Of a stretch of DNA of 64,000 nucleotides, positions 23,159-34,838 are shown piece after piece. The DNA is from Capitulum mitella. Taxonomy: Eukaryota > Arthropoda > Thecostraca > Pollicipedomorpha > Pollicipedidae. The notes below the pieces were generated by a model. The model was given only the letters and a program-made list of their open reading frames with translations, searched no databases and had not been told where the DNA came from. The DNA lies in contig CP099840.1 of assembly GCA_030062745.1 (NCBI GenBank), positions 31,065,006 to 31,129,005 on the forward strand, written 5' to 3'. Position 1 is the stretch's first letter. The number at the start of each line of letters is the position of its first letter. Position numbers and translations under genes: made by a program.

Positions 23159-25535
23159 GTCGCGCGCTCCGTATGTCGATGGATTCCTGGCCGTCTTCAG
23201 CAGGTGGAAAGCATGCCGAGATATGTACGGCTATGTGTACGACATTCTGAGCCTAATCGGGGAGTCTCGTATCACGTTTATCTCGGGAAGATATCGCCCA
23301 GCTTCTGAACGCGGCGCCCTACTTGGCCGCAGAGACGAGGCTGGAAATGCGTGAGATTATTTCAGGTCCATTCCCTTCGTCCAGTTCCCATGAGCTGATA
23401 ACGGAACTTGTTTAATGTTGCGGTTGTTTAGGACTTAAGTTCGACAGATGGTAAAATCGACGCTGCATGTACAGTATACCCGTAATTATATTTGCGTATA
23501 CGTGTTTTCAAATAGCATGCACTATTCCCCAACGCTGTAAAACCAGTGACACTTTGAACACTGGCACTGTTTGCTACGCGTTGAGTTTACACAGTTAAAT
23601 TCCACGTGGGCCAAGGCACGCATTTAGCAGATTCGGCACACTTGCCGGGAATTTACTCTCGCCCAGTCTGGTTAGTGCTTTTGAGAAGCTTGAAATGTTT
23701 ACCTGAAACCAGTTAGTTGAAATTCCGGACGTTTGCATTCAGTTTTCAGCGATGTTGACTTAGCCGTACCAGCAGATTAATGAAAGACAAGGGCAGCCGA
23801 GCTCGGAGGGCTTGAAGTGGCTATGCTGAGGTAAGCTTTGTGTTTACAATGCCTGCTATTGATCCAGAACTGCCTGGTTTGAATCTGAATAAGGTGCTTT
23901 CATTAAATTTTCTAATTTCTTTGCCGATTAAATAGACGCGCTGCCCTTTGTGTGGAGGAAGCTCAGGATCAATTAAAATAAACATGCTGCTGTTTCCGTT
24001 GTTGGAACGTTGTTGTTCCAGTTCCAGTTTCAATTCAAGTAACCATCCAAAAAATGGTGCTGGATTGTTTTATGCCATTCAGGTGTCGTTTTATACATTA
24101 CTTTGCTGTATTACTTTGTGTAGATTAATGCATGACATCAAATACTATATTGTTCCAGTAATTCGAGACATGCGCGGTGAAAAGCAGCTTTTTCAAGATT
24201 CAAAAGTACTTTCTTTTGATAGCACGTTCGCACGTACACGCACACATGTCTTTTTATGGCAAAAATGCCAGGAAAAATACTCCAGAGATTACTGTGGGAA
24301 AAGTACTCCAGCAATTACTCCCAAAACATTCCGTTATTATGTCAGAGCCTCACTCGTTGATGTCATGGATCTGCAGAAATAGCTTTGTTTCGTTCAAGAA
24401 TCTCTTACGGTAAATGCAGTTCCATTTCGCGGCCAGGGCTTGAGCATCGTCCTATTTTTCTTGTCTTCTTTTGAGCAGAAAGAAAAGCAATGGCAGGCAT
24501 TGTTTGACAATATTTTTGTTTTGAACGGTTCATACATGCCAAAAATAAACACGGCCTTGGACTTGTCTTCACAGCGAGCTTCTTCGAATGGCATCTTAAG
24601 ACTAATGGATGTTTCTTTCATTTGTTACACAGTTATTCCCTAACAATGATTGTTAATTAAAAAGGCTGTTTGACCAAAGTTTCCGAAAAATGTGTTGGTG
24701 AACTGCATGTTCGTTTTCTTTCACAACAAAAACTCTGCTAGCATGACAACTGCTAAATAATTCAAGGGAATGCTCCACTTTATACGCGTTTTCAACTGAG
24801 TTAACAAAGTTGTAGTCAGACCCAAGGTGAGTCGATTTCCTATTTACATTTTGCCTCAAGGCTCTGTACTTACGGAATTTCGAAGCAATTTTCCAAGGTT
24901 TTCCGTGTGAGTTCTATTTTTGCATCCTGTTTTTCAGCTGAATTTTGTCGACATGAATTGACGCACGTCATAAAACGTCAGCAGATAAGATCAGCGCACA
25001 TTGCGGGGCGATAGCAGGTCGTCAGCAGTAATCGGCCCTTAAATGGGTGTGACTCGTGTCGTTTTCTGGGAAATGTCGTTACCTTTCTTCATGTATGTGG
25101 GACGGGTAAAACCATGTTTTAAAACCTTCTTAGTCCACTGTTGCACACATTTCGAGAACATCTGAGGCCACCAGCAAATTAGGCACATTAATAAGTTCAT
25201 TCCGGTGCGATTTGATGGGAGCATTTGTCAAATGTATACCGCTTGTAATTACGTCACCTGGTTTCGTTGTCTTATACGAAATGCTCGTCGGCAACATTTT
25301 TTACGTAAACACGTATGCCAGGTGCCTGCCTGGTGTTGTTGCTGTTAGATATCGTTTGACTGCTTGGAATACAACATTTTTCATTTTCCACGTCATCAAC
25401 GTTTGAGGCAAACGTAACGTGGCGTATATTAGTGCTCACTTTTTATGAAATACTTAACCGACATTTGTTTTATCAGATAAGTGTAAGTTTGCTTAACCAT
25501 TTATCCAGTTAACCAGGAGCCGGAAACGTAAGAAA

Positions 25536-25538
<3 letters not shown>
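23159..25538. other. AT-rich noncoding stretch, nothing recognised
   Basis: Mostly AT-rich DNA with short chance open frames and no conserved motif or transposon terminus that I can support. Confidence 0.4.

Positions 25539-25588
<50 letters not shown>
25539..25588. repeat. TA dinucleotide microsatellite (25 units)
   Basis: Uninterrupted TA run of 50 bp. Confidence 0.97.
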
Positions 25589-25592
<4 letters not shown>

Positions 25593-26436
25593 AAAACGGC
25601 TACAGCATTAACTTTTACCAGTTTTCTTATCGATTTTTTTCAGTGGAGCGAACTGTTGCCTTAAGATCGTTTGTCAACCGTAAAATCAGGGTCACAAAGG
25701 CACTCATTTATCAACGTCTCGAAAAATCCATTTTTTCATCTTTAGAATATAGACAACTATCGTGACGCTACACCTAGCGTTTGAACATTTACATGAAAGA
25801 CCATGCGATTTACGTATAAAAGTATTTTCATTCTTCATATTTCCAAGCAGTGAGAATTCAGTGCAAGTTTTCATCGGCAGGCCAACGAAAAGTCAAGGGT
25901 ATTCTTTCACTGCAGGTCACTGGCTGTTCCAAAGTCCCAGTGTCACACATGACAATCTGGACGCTCAGTGTCAGTTTGCATTTTTGTATAAAAAGTGCCT
26001 CATGTACGTAGAGACATCTGTGGTCACTAAACGTCATGAGTATCGTCGTGTTGTCAGTCAGTGTCCGTCTTGTCAGGGTTTCATCATGCACATCTGAGTG
26101 CGGGACAGGAACGCTAACACGAAGGTGCATAGTAAATCGTCTTGATAGAGAAACTGTATAACTGATAGAAAAAACTGATAGAAACTGATAGAAACTGATA
26201 GAGAAACTGTAGCAGCAGCAATGTAGTGCGATTTACGAAGTATGCAGTCTTCGTGTGAGCATGTGTATTGATATTTTACTTTGGTGCTTTTCAACGTGTT
26301 GCGTCTTTTAGTCACTTTGTTTCTCATGACAAAATTTCGGATCGTTTTGTTTCTGCGATTTATTATGAGCTGAAGTTCAACATTTCTCTTCTAGGGGTCA
26401 CGAGTTTGCGTACGTATCCTTTATAACAAATATACA

Positions 26437-26441
<5 letters not shown>
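25589..26441. other. AT-rich noncoding stretch
   Basis: No gene seen. A short tandem of AAACTGATAG-like units lies at about 26160-26210. Confidence 0.4.

Positions 26442-26483
<42 letters not shown>
26442..26483. repeat. TA dinucleotide microsatellite
   Basis: Uninterrupted AT run of 42 bp; the Tyr-Ile-rich frames over it are artefacts. Confidence 0.97.
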
Positions 26484-26485
<2 letters not shown>

Positions 26486-27954
26486 TTTGTGTGTAAATGC
26501 AAGTTTCTTCCGCATAAAAAAATTCTTAATTTTCATAACCACCATTTCACTACTTTTCATCCGAATAATTGCAAGTTTAGACGTCACGCACGCCCATCAT
26601 ATTGCTTGCTGCCATTCCTGAACTGTTCAAAAACAACCTTAAAAAATAGTTATAGGAGCAAAAACGTTACTGCCAGAAAAGCTATGTGCAAGGAAGAGCT
26701 TACAGGCTAACGCAATGAAAATAAGAAAAAGTCATAAAATGTAACGAATTAACATGTCTTTCAGTGAAAACTTCATGATTCTGCGTTCAGTGGTTGTGAA
26801 GTTATAATCCTCCAGACGCGCCACGGCCAGGCCAGACCGGCCGCCCAGTTTGATTTTTTTCTGCTAGTTGGAATAAGACTAATTCTGCTGTAGGCTTTTG
26901 GAAAACTCTTTGATCTTGGAGGCACGTAAACGATATATTTGGAATAATTATGTGATTTGCGTCTAAAGTAGAACATTCGTTTCGCATACTCTTTGGCAGC
27001 GTAGTCAATTAAATGGACGATTTCCTCGATATTCAAGAACGTTTTCTGCCGTACAAGATTTCTGTAGGCAGACATCCCGCAGCTCACAATGATCCGCTTT
27101 CAGATGTGGGCTAGTGTAAAGCAATGCCTAGGCAATGGAACCGAAGTGTGCTAAGCACGTCACCTCTGACAACAGAGGAAAGAGTGGTGCTGCGTAGCAT
27201 CGAGGTCAGAGGCAAGCTAGTGCCATAAGGAATTGTCAGTTCCAAGTTTTTGTATTCAAGTTGGGTTGCCAACGATATTTCACCAGTCCACCAACGTTGG
27301 TTGGACAAAGGAGTTGACTCTGAGTTGACTGGCGCAAAGTATATTCTGTTGCGTTCGCTGTATCGACGTCGATCAAGCTGCTGGATCTTCAGCACAGTAT
27401 TGTGGAGAGATATTTTCCCACAAGAAAGTATCTTTGCAGAAGAAAAGTTATTGACGACCCATTTTGCGACCACGGTGAGGAAAAAGAGATAATTCACCAT
27501 TTTTTGCGCAATGTTTGGAGGCACGAGTATTTTGTTATGTAGAATCGGTAGGGGTAAACCAAAGCTAAACTTACCTCCCAGGCTTAGTTTTCAGTTAGGC
27601 ACGCGCCTTTTGGTTTTGTGAAGGGCAGAGGTATTGTGACACTGACCATTTTGTTAGCAAAACAGTTTATTGTGAGTCAGCACTATCGAGTTGGACGGAG
27701 GATATGGAACAGGTAATCGCGTGGCGCAACAAAACGATTAAAAAGTTTCGAAGAAGATCGCGCCCATTCCTTTCAAACGCAGCTACGTCAAATCTGTAGA
27801 CTGCCAAGGCGTGGAGTTCTGATTGGTGCGTGGAGTTCTGAATGTGGCCTGCTCATAAGTGCACAATTAAATAAAGAAGCGTAGAAATGTTTAAAAAAAA
27901 TGGAGAGAGGACATAAAAAGTGACCAGTAGTGTACTGTGCTGATGTGAACCCCT
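26484..27954. other. Noncoding stretch, nothing recognised
   Basis: AT-rich to mixed DNA. The longest open frame (27111-27524, minus, 137 codons) has no recognisable motif and its length is within chance. Confidence 0.4.
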
Positions 27955-27959
27955 ATGCG

Positions 27960-28310
27960 ATATTATTTCCTCTGCTGCCGCAGCCGCTGGCCAGGCCTCC
28001 CGGCAGGCGCGGCACAGCGCAGGCCACGGGTCGGTCGGCCGGCCGGGTCACGTGACTGTGCACTCTGCCGGCCGGGTGTCGCGGCCGACATGGCCGGCGC
28101 CGCGGGGTTCGCGGCGAAATTTGGCGCGAGACGGTGCCGGCGGCTGCGAGTGATGCTGCCGCACGCCTTGGTTGTGTTTGTTATCGTTGTGTGATTGACG
28201 GTTTTGGGGCGAGACTGACAATCGCAAGCTGGTGATGAAGTGTTGCATAGCCACGATGGCCCGAGGTTGCTGCACAAGTGACAAGCTGGGTTGTGACGTC
28301 ATGAGGGTAT
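27960..28310. promoter_or_regulatory. CpG-rich candidate promoter with E-box, E2F-like and CRE motifs
   Basis: A compact GC-rich island in AT-rich surroundings contains the palindrome GTCACGTGAC (28047-28056, an E-box of the USF/Myc/TFEB type), an E2F-like TTTGGCGCG (28120-28128) and a perfect CRE TGACGTCA (28294-28301). Three strong proximal-promoter motifs within 260 bp suggest a promoter or enhancer (inference). No adjoining first exon is recognisable; a 34-codon ATG frame at 28090-28194 is probably chance. Confidence 0.35.
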
Positions 28311-30138
28311 GCCCGAACGTTGGCACACGCCACAATATGGACGTTCTTTATGGATAGATGTCAGATGCAAAGAAACATGGCTGTCGAAAAATCTACTGTG
28401 GGCCTTGCTCGTAATAATTCCTATATCTTAGACATTTCTTGCGAACTTGTCGTAGACATAAAGCACACTTGCTACAGACTAAATGGGTTCGCATGCACTA
28501 ACCATCTGGTTAAAGCTTTTCGGAACCGTTTCACAAATGATGTGAAATATATTGCTAACTGTGTCGAAACCTACACAGTGCAACCCACATGAAAAGCCCA
28601 TTTTGTAGCGTGTTTGAAATCAAGCTGTGATTCTTTATTGATCCGTCCCTTATATCGCAGCCCGCTGTGGAGCATGACCAGTCGTGCTTAAAAAAAGCGG
28701 AAATACTCGGACACAGGCATCCACATGCACAGATTTAGAGCAAGAGAAGAAATGACTGTCGCATTTTCGACAGCATTCAGTCCGCGTGGTTCCGTGTTTT
28801 ATGTTACATCACACAAGCCCATCTGTCACGCTTTTGTTCACCACCACGTCGTTTGCGCTAAACGACAGCCAACCGCCTTCCTACGCCACCTTATCGGATC
28901 AGATATGTAAATGTACGAGCTTTTATGCACGCTGTCTTATCTTGTTCGGGGGTATTGAAACTTAAGCGGCCGCTCTGTTTCCCATTTATCACTCTCCTTA
29001 TCAAACGCTGCCGCCGAAAACCGGCAACCGTCGCTTATAACGGCGGACACTGGAACCTCCTACTAAGAAAGACGTCATGGCAAACCTTCACCCAGCGCCG
29101 ACAACGTCCTACGTAGCAGCCACTTCCGCCATTTCCATTTCCTTTGCGGAATCCGCGAGCGACTAATTTACCTCCTCCGCGAACGCCGGCCGCTCGTCTT
29201 CAGCAGGAACGTGAGCAGATACCCCGCACCGGCGAACCCAGCCAGCCGACAGCACGGTGGACTAAACGTGTGTCTACCATCCGGCACCAGAGGTGTCGAG
29301 CGCGAGCCAGCGGCAGGCCACAACCATCCGCATTAACCGGCCACGCATAACGCACAGAGAAAACAGCGCATAAATCTGAGATAATGGCGCGCGCGCGCCG
29401 GCGGTCACGCGCTGGCGGGCCCCGGGGCCGCATCGCGGGCCGCGCCGGGAGCGGCAGCCGCCGCCGCCGCCGCCGGCCACGATTGATTGCCGCCGCCGCG
29501 TGCATAGAGAGCACGGCTCCGACCCCATCCGCCGGCCGGTCGGTGCTGCTGCCGGGGATTTACCGGTAATGGCGCCGCCAGAAGATGCGCCGCCGTCCCG
29601 CCATTATTTACCCGCGACGCACGCGCGGGACTGACGCCGAGACCACGACAGTGATGGTCTCCTGGTATCTTCCGGAGAGGGCCTTTGGTGATTGTTTTGG
29701 GGATATGCTTCCCCTGGCAATCAGACAAGATGTATATTATTTGCGTCATACGATATTGCCATTTCATCATCATCTTGCGGAATTCCTTGTAATTCACCTT
29801 TTGTAAATTTATGTAAAGATTGCTCCCCAAAACTCTTTGTCCTCTCTTTGCTTTGTGTTGAGTCTACCTTGTAGGACAAGAAGCGCATGGATTAATATTG
29901 TAGAATGATTTCCCATGATCCCCGGTTTTAAATGGTGTGTAAAGCTTACTCCTTAAATATCCATGTCGTCCTATTTTTTGTGATGATGTTGCGATTCAAG
30001 GCAATAGATGCTAAACAATAAATGATTTACTTTGGTTTCCCAGATAGTCGTCGTTAACAGTTTCGGAAACCCAAATGTTCAACCCCAGCCAGAAACTAAA
30101 ATCACCCATTGACGTGCTCGGTGAGCGTTTTCATAACT
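28311..30138. other. Noncoding stretch with a GC-rich island at about 29380-29600
   Basis: AT-rich DNA surrounds a short, strongly CpG-rich island. No supported exon or repeat family. Confidence 0.4.
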
Positions 30139-31249
30139 AGGTCAAGGGGCATTTTGGTATGGTAGGTCATGGGGTCATGGGGTCATGGGGTCAACATGGT
30201 AGGTCAAGGGGCATTTTAAGACCATTTGCTCCATGCAGCAATACAGATCCCATGTTAAAAGTTTCCAAAATTGGTATGGTGGATGCCCTGCCTACCCTAT
30301 AGCCCTCCACACCCTTGACCATTATCATAAGACAGTTGTGTTTTGATCGCGTTGGAATTATACAACACAAAATTAGTGCTGGTTAAATGTAAAGCAGGAG
30401 CTTAACCCGTAAAGTGGTGGGGTCATTTTGACCCCCGAGTGGTTCCTCAGTTATAAGTCGAAAACGAATAAATCCACAACAATGAAGTTCAACAGCGTAT
30501 TGTGTTGTGCCCAGTTTTTTTAGTTTAGCTCCAAAGGTAGATGAGCTAGGCTAGGTCAAAATCAGGTCAGCGATTAGTGAAAAGGCGAAAAATAAGGCAA
30601 ACGTTAAACGAAGTCAGGTCAAGATAAAAACTAAAAATAATAATTTCAGCTCTGGAGTTAAAAGTTATATCACATAACAAAACCATTAATCATGTGACTC
30701 ACCACAATGTCTCCTAAATATTTAAGAAGTCTCAAGTCAATATTAGGTCAGATCAGGTCAGGAGAGCAGGAAAGACGAACTTCGGTACACAGGTTGTATT
30801 ATATCAAAGTGGACTTGTGCGCATTGTGGTGACATGAAGGGAATGAATGTAACCTCTATCACCATGAAACAGAACCGAAGGTCGCCGAAAATGGCCTTGA
30901 TGTATTCTAAGGTCAAATGCCAAGTTTTTATCCCGGATCAGGCCACCTCTATCACTCAGCTTATTTTAGGCAGAAGGAAATCAAGCTTCGTATGTGAGAC
31001 TCAGTCTGTACCTCAGGAATATTTTCCTGCTTTGAGACTTAACCATCCCGTCTTGTGCCATGTGTCACATTAATGTATGGACAGTGATGCCAAGGTCAAA
31101 TAAGGTCATTCAAGTACAGAAAAGTAACGGTTTTTGTTTTTCATGTTGAATTATGGATCAAAGCAATCCGAAACAATGTTTCAGCGTAACACACCAACGA
31201 ACAGGAAGACGGTCAACTTCAAGGTCAATTTGTGCCATGACCTTGACCT
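30139..31249. promoter_or_regulatory. Cluster of nuclear-receptor half-sites AGGTCA
   Basis: Fourteen exact AGGTCA hexamers occur in 1.1 kb: plus strand at 30139, 30164, 30201, 30553, 30564, 30616, 30745, 30755, 30910, 31093, 31103 and 31222, and as TGACCT at 31238 and 31244. About 0.5 would be expected by chance. Several pairs form direct repeats spaced 4-5 bp, and the last two are immediately adjacent. AGGTCA is the core half-site of many nuclear receptors. Alternatively the motif is the unit of a degenerate repeat or lies in a decayed transposon, since GGGGTCATG-type tandems also occur at 30164-30206. Confidence 0.5.
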
Positions 31250-31570
31250 TGATCTTGAAATAATGGCAAACCATTTTGCTCCCCTGTATATCTTCTTCCG
31301 TTTGGTAATACTTTCAGTTGCCTTGCTGCGATTAGTTTGTTTCCTGAGAACCAAAGTCAAGATCCCTACACAAAACGCGCGAGACCATGAGTTTGAACTC
31401 TTTTGGGTCACCTGCATGGTCAACAGAACAAGACAGACATACACCTAACAATTTTTTTGAAGTAAAAGCATGGGGCTACATTCTGGTGAAAACCACATCT
31501 CTCCACGTGATTTCCTTCTCGGGTAAGTGGAGGGAGATTAAATTGACCCCACATCACTAAGCGTTATAGA
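30404..31570. mobile_element. Possible decayed piggyBac-like element
   Basis: The left boundary TTAACCCGTAAAGTGGTGGG, followed by GTCATTTTGACCCC (from 30404), resembles piggyBac-type ends, which start with TTAACCC. A diverged inverted counterpart, TTGACCCCACATCACTAAGC, lies near 31540-31565. The right TTAA is not intact and no transposase is recognised. Low confidence. Confidence 0.2.
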
Positions 31571-33939
31571 AGAAGTCCCAGTTCCTTACGAGTTAACGCT
31601 ATGAGTCTCTCACCAGTGGTACGGAAGCAATTAAACAATAAAAAAAGAAAAAAACGTCGCAGGTGAACAATGGAAGGAGGCAATACGTGGCATGCGAGCC
31701 ATCACCGCCAATCGGCCACTGAGTGCTAAGACTGTACGAAAAAGGCGACCGTTGAAGACAAAGCGAGTTTCATATGTGATGTTTGAATTTCAGGTAGAGT
31801 AGCAAGTTTCAATATTTTGTTGGACTTAGAATTTCTGACAAAACATTACACTAAGTTGCATTTGGATCCACCTTGTCGCCAAGCTCGCCGACGCTCAGAA
31901 GAGAGACATGCTTCTGTTTGCCTCATAATGTTGAGAATGATGGGCATGCAATGTGTATTCAGAGGTGGACTGTTTGTCTATGTTAACGATGGACTGGATG
32001 GTTGAGAATGAAGAACTGTATCATCCCCAAAACTTAGAGCTCCTTAAATATCTACGAAGCATAAGTATGCTCTTCATCCAGCCACGAGCCAGACGTTCGA
32101 GAATATTAATGTTATAGAATCTCGTTCCAATGTTGGCCAAACTGCTAATAGAATACCAAAGAGCACACGCAAGCAACTGGACAATTTGCCTCGAGCCTCG
32201 TAGTGCATTTTCAGGCCTTACCATATCTTGCGAACGAGAGCTCTCCCGCCGCAGCCCATTCATTCGGCGTCCCCGATCCATCAGAGGTGTTTGCCTTGTT
32301 AGTGGCGGCCCGGTCGGCGGCGCACACGGGCCGCGGCAGTACCTGGCCGCACGTGCTGTGCATACCGCCGCCATTAACCGTGACCACTGGGACGCATCGC
32401 TCAGCGCCCGCACCATTGGCGAGAGTGTGGACGGAGCAGTTAGGGCGCTCTTTCATGAGGTATACGCTCTTACTGATAAAACGGGAAGACGCACGCGATG
32501 AAAGCTGTAGGCGACGAGAGCAAGTGAAAACTGAAGCATTTCGTCACTTAGGAGCCCTGCTTTCCCCCGCTGCGTTAGAGCGGTTCAGATGGTGTTCGAC
32601 GGCTTCATGTGCCTTGCGCACTTCACCATCTCCGTCTGCACAGCGATTTTGATATCGACACAGCTCCTTAGCAAAGGCTAGCCATCTTCAGACATGCTGC
32701 ATGTGCCCTTCTTTTTTGTCTTGTTTTCTTGTATGTGATGGTATGTTCCTGGGCCTTTGTTTTCGTAACAGAAATAATACAGAACTATCACGAAGAAGAG
32801 GTGGTTCTTTTCATCAATATCCCTATCAAAAAACACGTGTTTAGGGTACAAAGAGATCTACCCCACCCCATAGCGTAGGTAGAGCAGCGGCCCTGTCCAT
32901 TTCGGATTATTTTAACATCAGCTCCGTGTGGAATGGAAAGAAATTGACGACAAACGGTTCCGGCCTTACCGACTCTGAAAACCCTCCTACACCCATGATG
33001 AAAATGGAAATAAATGCTGTCAACAGTGCTCCAGCAAATGACAACAGTATACCTTCTGAACTGTGATGTTTAAACTTACAACTGATCCAATCCTTTTTTG
33101 AACATGAAGTGGCCAGTGTGAACCACTCGCTTCAAAGGCTCTCGTTCACAATGTCGTTTTCAAATCACACGTGATCTACGCAACCGCAATCAGTGCAGTG
33201 CATGCGGCATTTCAAGATCAGGACCTGCAGCTGAGCAGCACTCAGTTTATTTAGACGTGCTGCATTTGTTGGGCTTCTTTCAGGTCACGCACTCCAAGAG
33301 ATTTCAGTTTGATCCGACCGACTGAGCCTAGATCAGTAGGCTGTCCCGCAAGACTGGTGACTGCAATATATCATAACGCTCTAACGGCGGCGCGAAACAT
33401 GGCAGCGTTCGCGGCATTCGAAATGGGATGCTCATGTCGGCACGCAGACGTTTATCCGTGATGGCTTTTGGTGCCATTCATATGGACAAACTTTTTTGGT
33501 GTACTTGGACATGACTGCGTTTCAACCGCTGTGATGAAGTTAAAGTCTCTTTATCTGCCATTACTTAACGATTTCGTCCCCGCAATACTGGGCTTAAACG
33601 ACGTGGGTGACACCGGCAGTAATTCATCTAAATACTTAAGGATAGGAATGTTGTTTTTAAGACGTCATAACCTCGATCAAGCATTTTCCATTGTCACTCA
33701 AAATCGCACGCATCATGTTAAAATTCCTCAAAGATGATAGAGCGGTTACCCCGGGTGGCTGGGTTTCACAGCGCGCGGATATTTCTTCATATTTATCTGT
33801 TTATTAAGCAAAATTGACATAGCTGATTGGCGTGAGAAAGAAAAATTACATGAAGTTTGGCTTGAATAGAATCTGTATTCCCATTATCAACATTCGTGTT
33901 CTTGGGCTTTCCGGTTTTAACTATTAAAACGGAAAATAT
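31571..33939. other. Noncoding stretch, nothing recognised
   Basis: Mixed AT-rich DNA with a modest GC rise at about 32240-32450. Open frames there overlap on both strands and match nothing I know. Confidence 0.4.
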
Positions 33940-33947
33940 CCGGCATC

Positions 33948-34134
33948 CAGGGGTGTCGATTTGTATTCTTTTGAAAGGGCCATGGCCCACCTAATGTTAC
34001 TTCGGTACCCTCCAGAGTTGGCTTTAAAAGGAAATAATTAAAAATGACGAAAAGAACGACCGCAATAGATAGGAGATAGGCAGAAAGTAAATAATAACGT
34101 CTGAAGTGATGTACATATCTATCTTTCTATCTTT

Positions 34135-34171
<37 letters not shown>

Positions 34172-34373
34172 GGGATAAATGCATAAATGCCGAAATACAT
34201 GGGATAAATGCAATTTTTACTTGATAAATAGTAAAGAAAAACTTAAAAAACCTTGTCGGTCAAAATAAAGTGGGCTAAATCCGTTGAGAAACCCCCATTT
34301 GGGGGGAAGTTAGGCTGTCGGGCCGTAGGCTCAGCCCCCCCCCCCCAATCATTTACAGAAATCGACGCCCCTG
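33948..34373 (+). mobile_element. hAT MITE, copy 1
   Basis: This 426-bp non-autonomous element has ends CAGGGGTGTCGATTT (left) and, at the right, the inverted form reading CAGGGGCGTCGATTT. The flanking 8-bp repeats are CCGGCATC (33940-33947) and CCTGCATC (34374-34381), matching at 7 of 8 positions. It contains a TA microsatellite (34138-34168) and a run of 12 C. It has no coding capacity and would depend on a hAT transposase from elsewhere. Confidence 0.88.
34138..34168. repeat. TA microsatellite inside MITE copy 1
   Basis: A 31-bp AT run. The other MITE copy carries TATATAGATAGATA-type sequence at the equivalent inverted position. Confidence 0.95.
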
Positions 34374-34402
34374 CCTGCATCTGCCCTCTTAACTCTAGAA
34401 GC

Positions 34403-34838
34403 CAAAGATGTTGATTTCTGTAAATGATCGGGGGCCGAGCCGAGGGCCCGACAGCCTAATCTTCCCCCAAATGTGTGTTTATTAACAGATTTAGTCCACT
34501 TTCCTTTGACCAATGGAAATTTATAAGTTTTTTGGTTGCTATTTATCAAATAAGAAATTGCATTTATTCCCCATGTGTATAGGTATGTATATATAGATAG
34601 ATAAAAGATAGATAGATAGATAGTTACATCGCTTTAGATTTTATTCTTTACTTTCTGCCTATTTCTTATCTAATGCGACCGCCCTTTTCCCTATTATTAC
34701 TCATTTCCCCTTAAAACGGGCAGAAAATATTGGAGCGCCCAAACCAATATTGGATGGGCCCAAATCAGCATTGGGTAGGCACAAATCAACACTGGGTGGG
34801 ACAGGGTCCTCTCAAAAGAATACAAATCGACACCCCTG
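34403..34838 (-). mobile_element. hAT MITE, copy 2 (inverted)
   Basis: This 436-bp element matches copy 1 in reverse orientation. Its right end is the reverse complement of copy 1's left end over about 27 bp, and the internal arms pair at length. It is flanked by a perfect 8-bp duplication CTAGAAGC (34395-34402 and 34839-34846). Its left terminus (CAAAGATGTTGATTTC) has several substitutions. It also contains short tandem repeats around CAATATTGGATGGGCCC (about 34720-34800). Confidence 0.9.

Noticed and set aside
27111-27524. 137-codon minus-strand frame
   Set aside because: No motif or homology; length is within chance for a 64-kb window.
33948-34838. Single 890-bp foldback transposon
   Set aside because: The outer flanks show no shared duplication, whereas splitting it gives two elements each with its own 8-bp target duplication.
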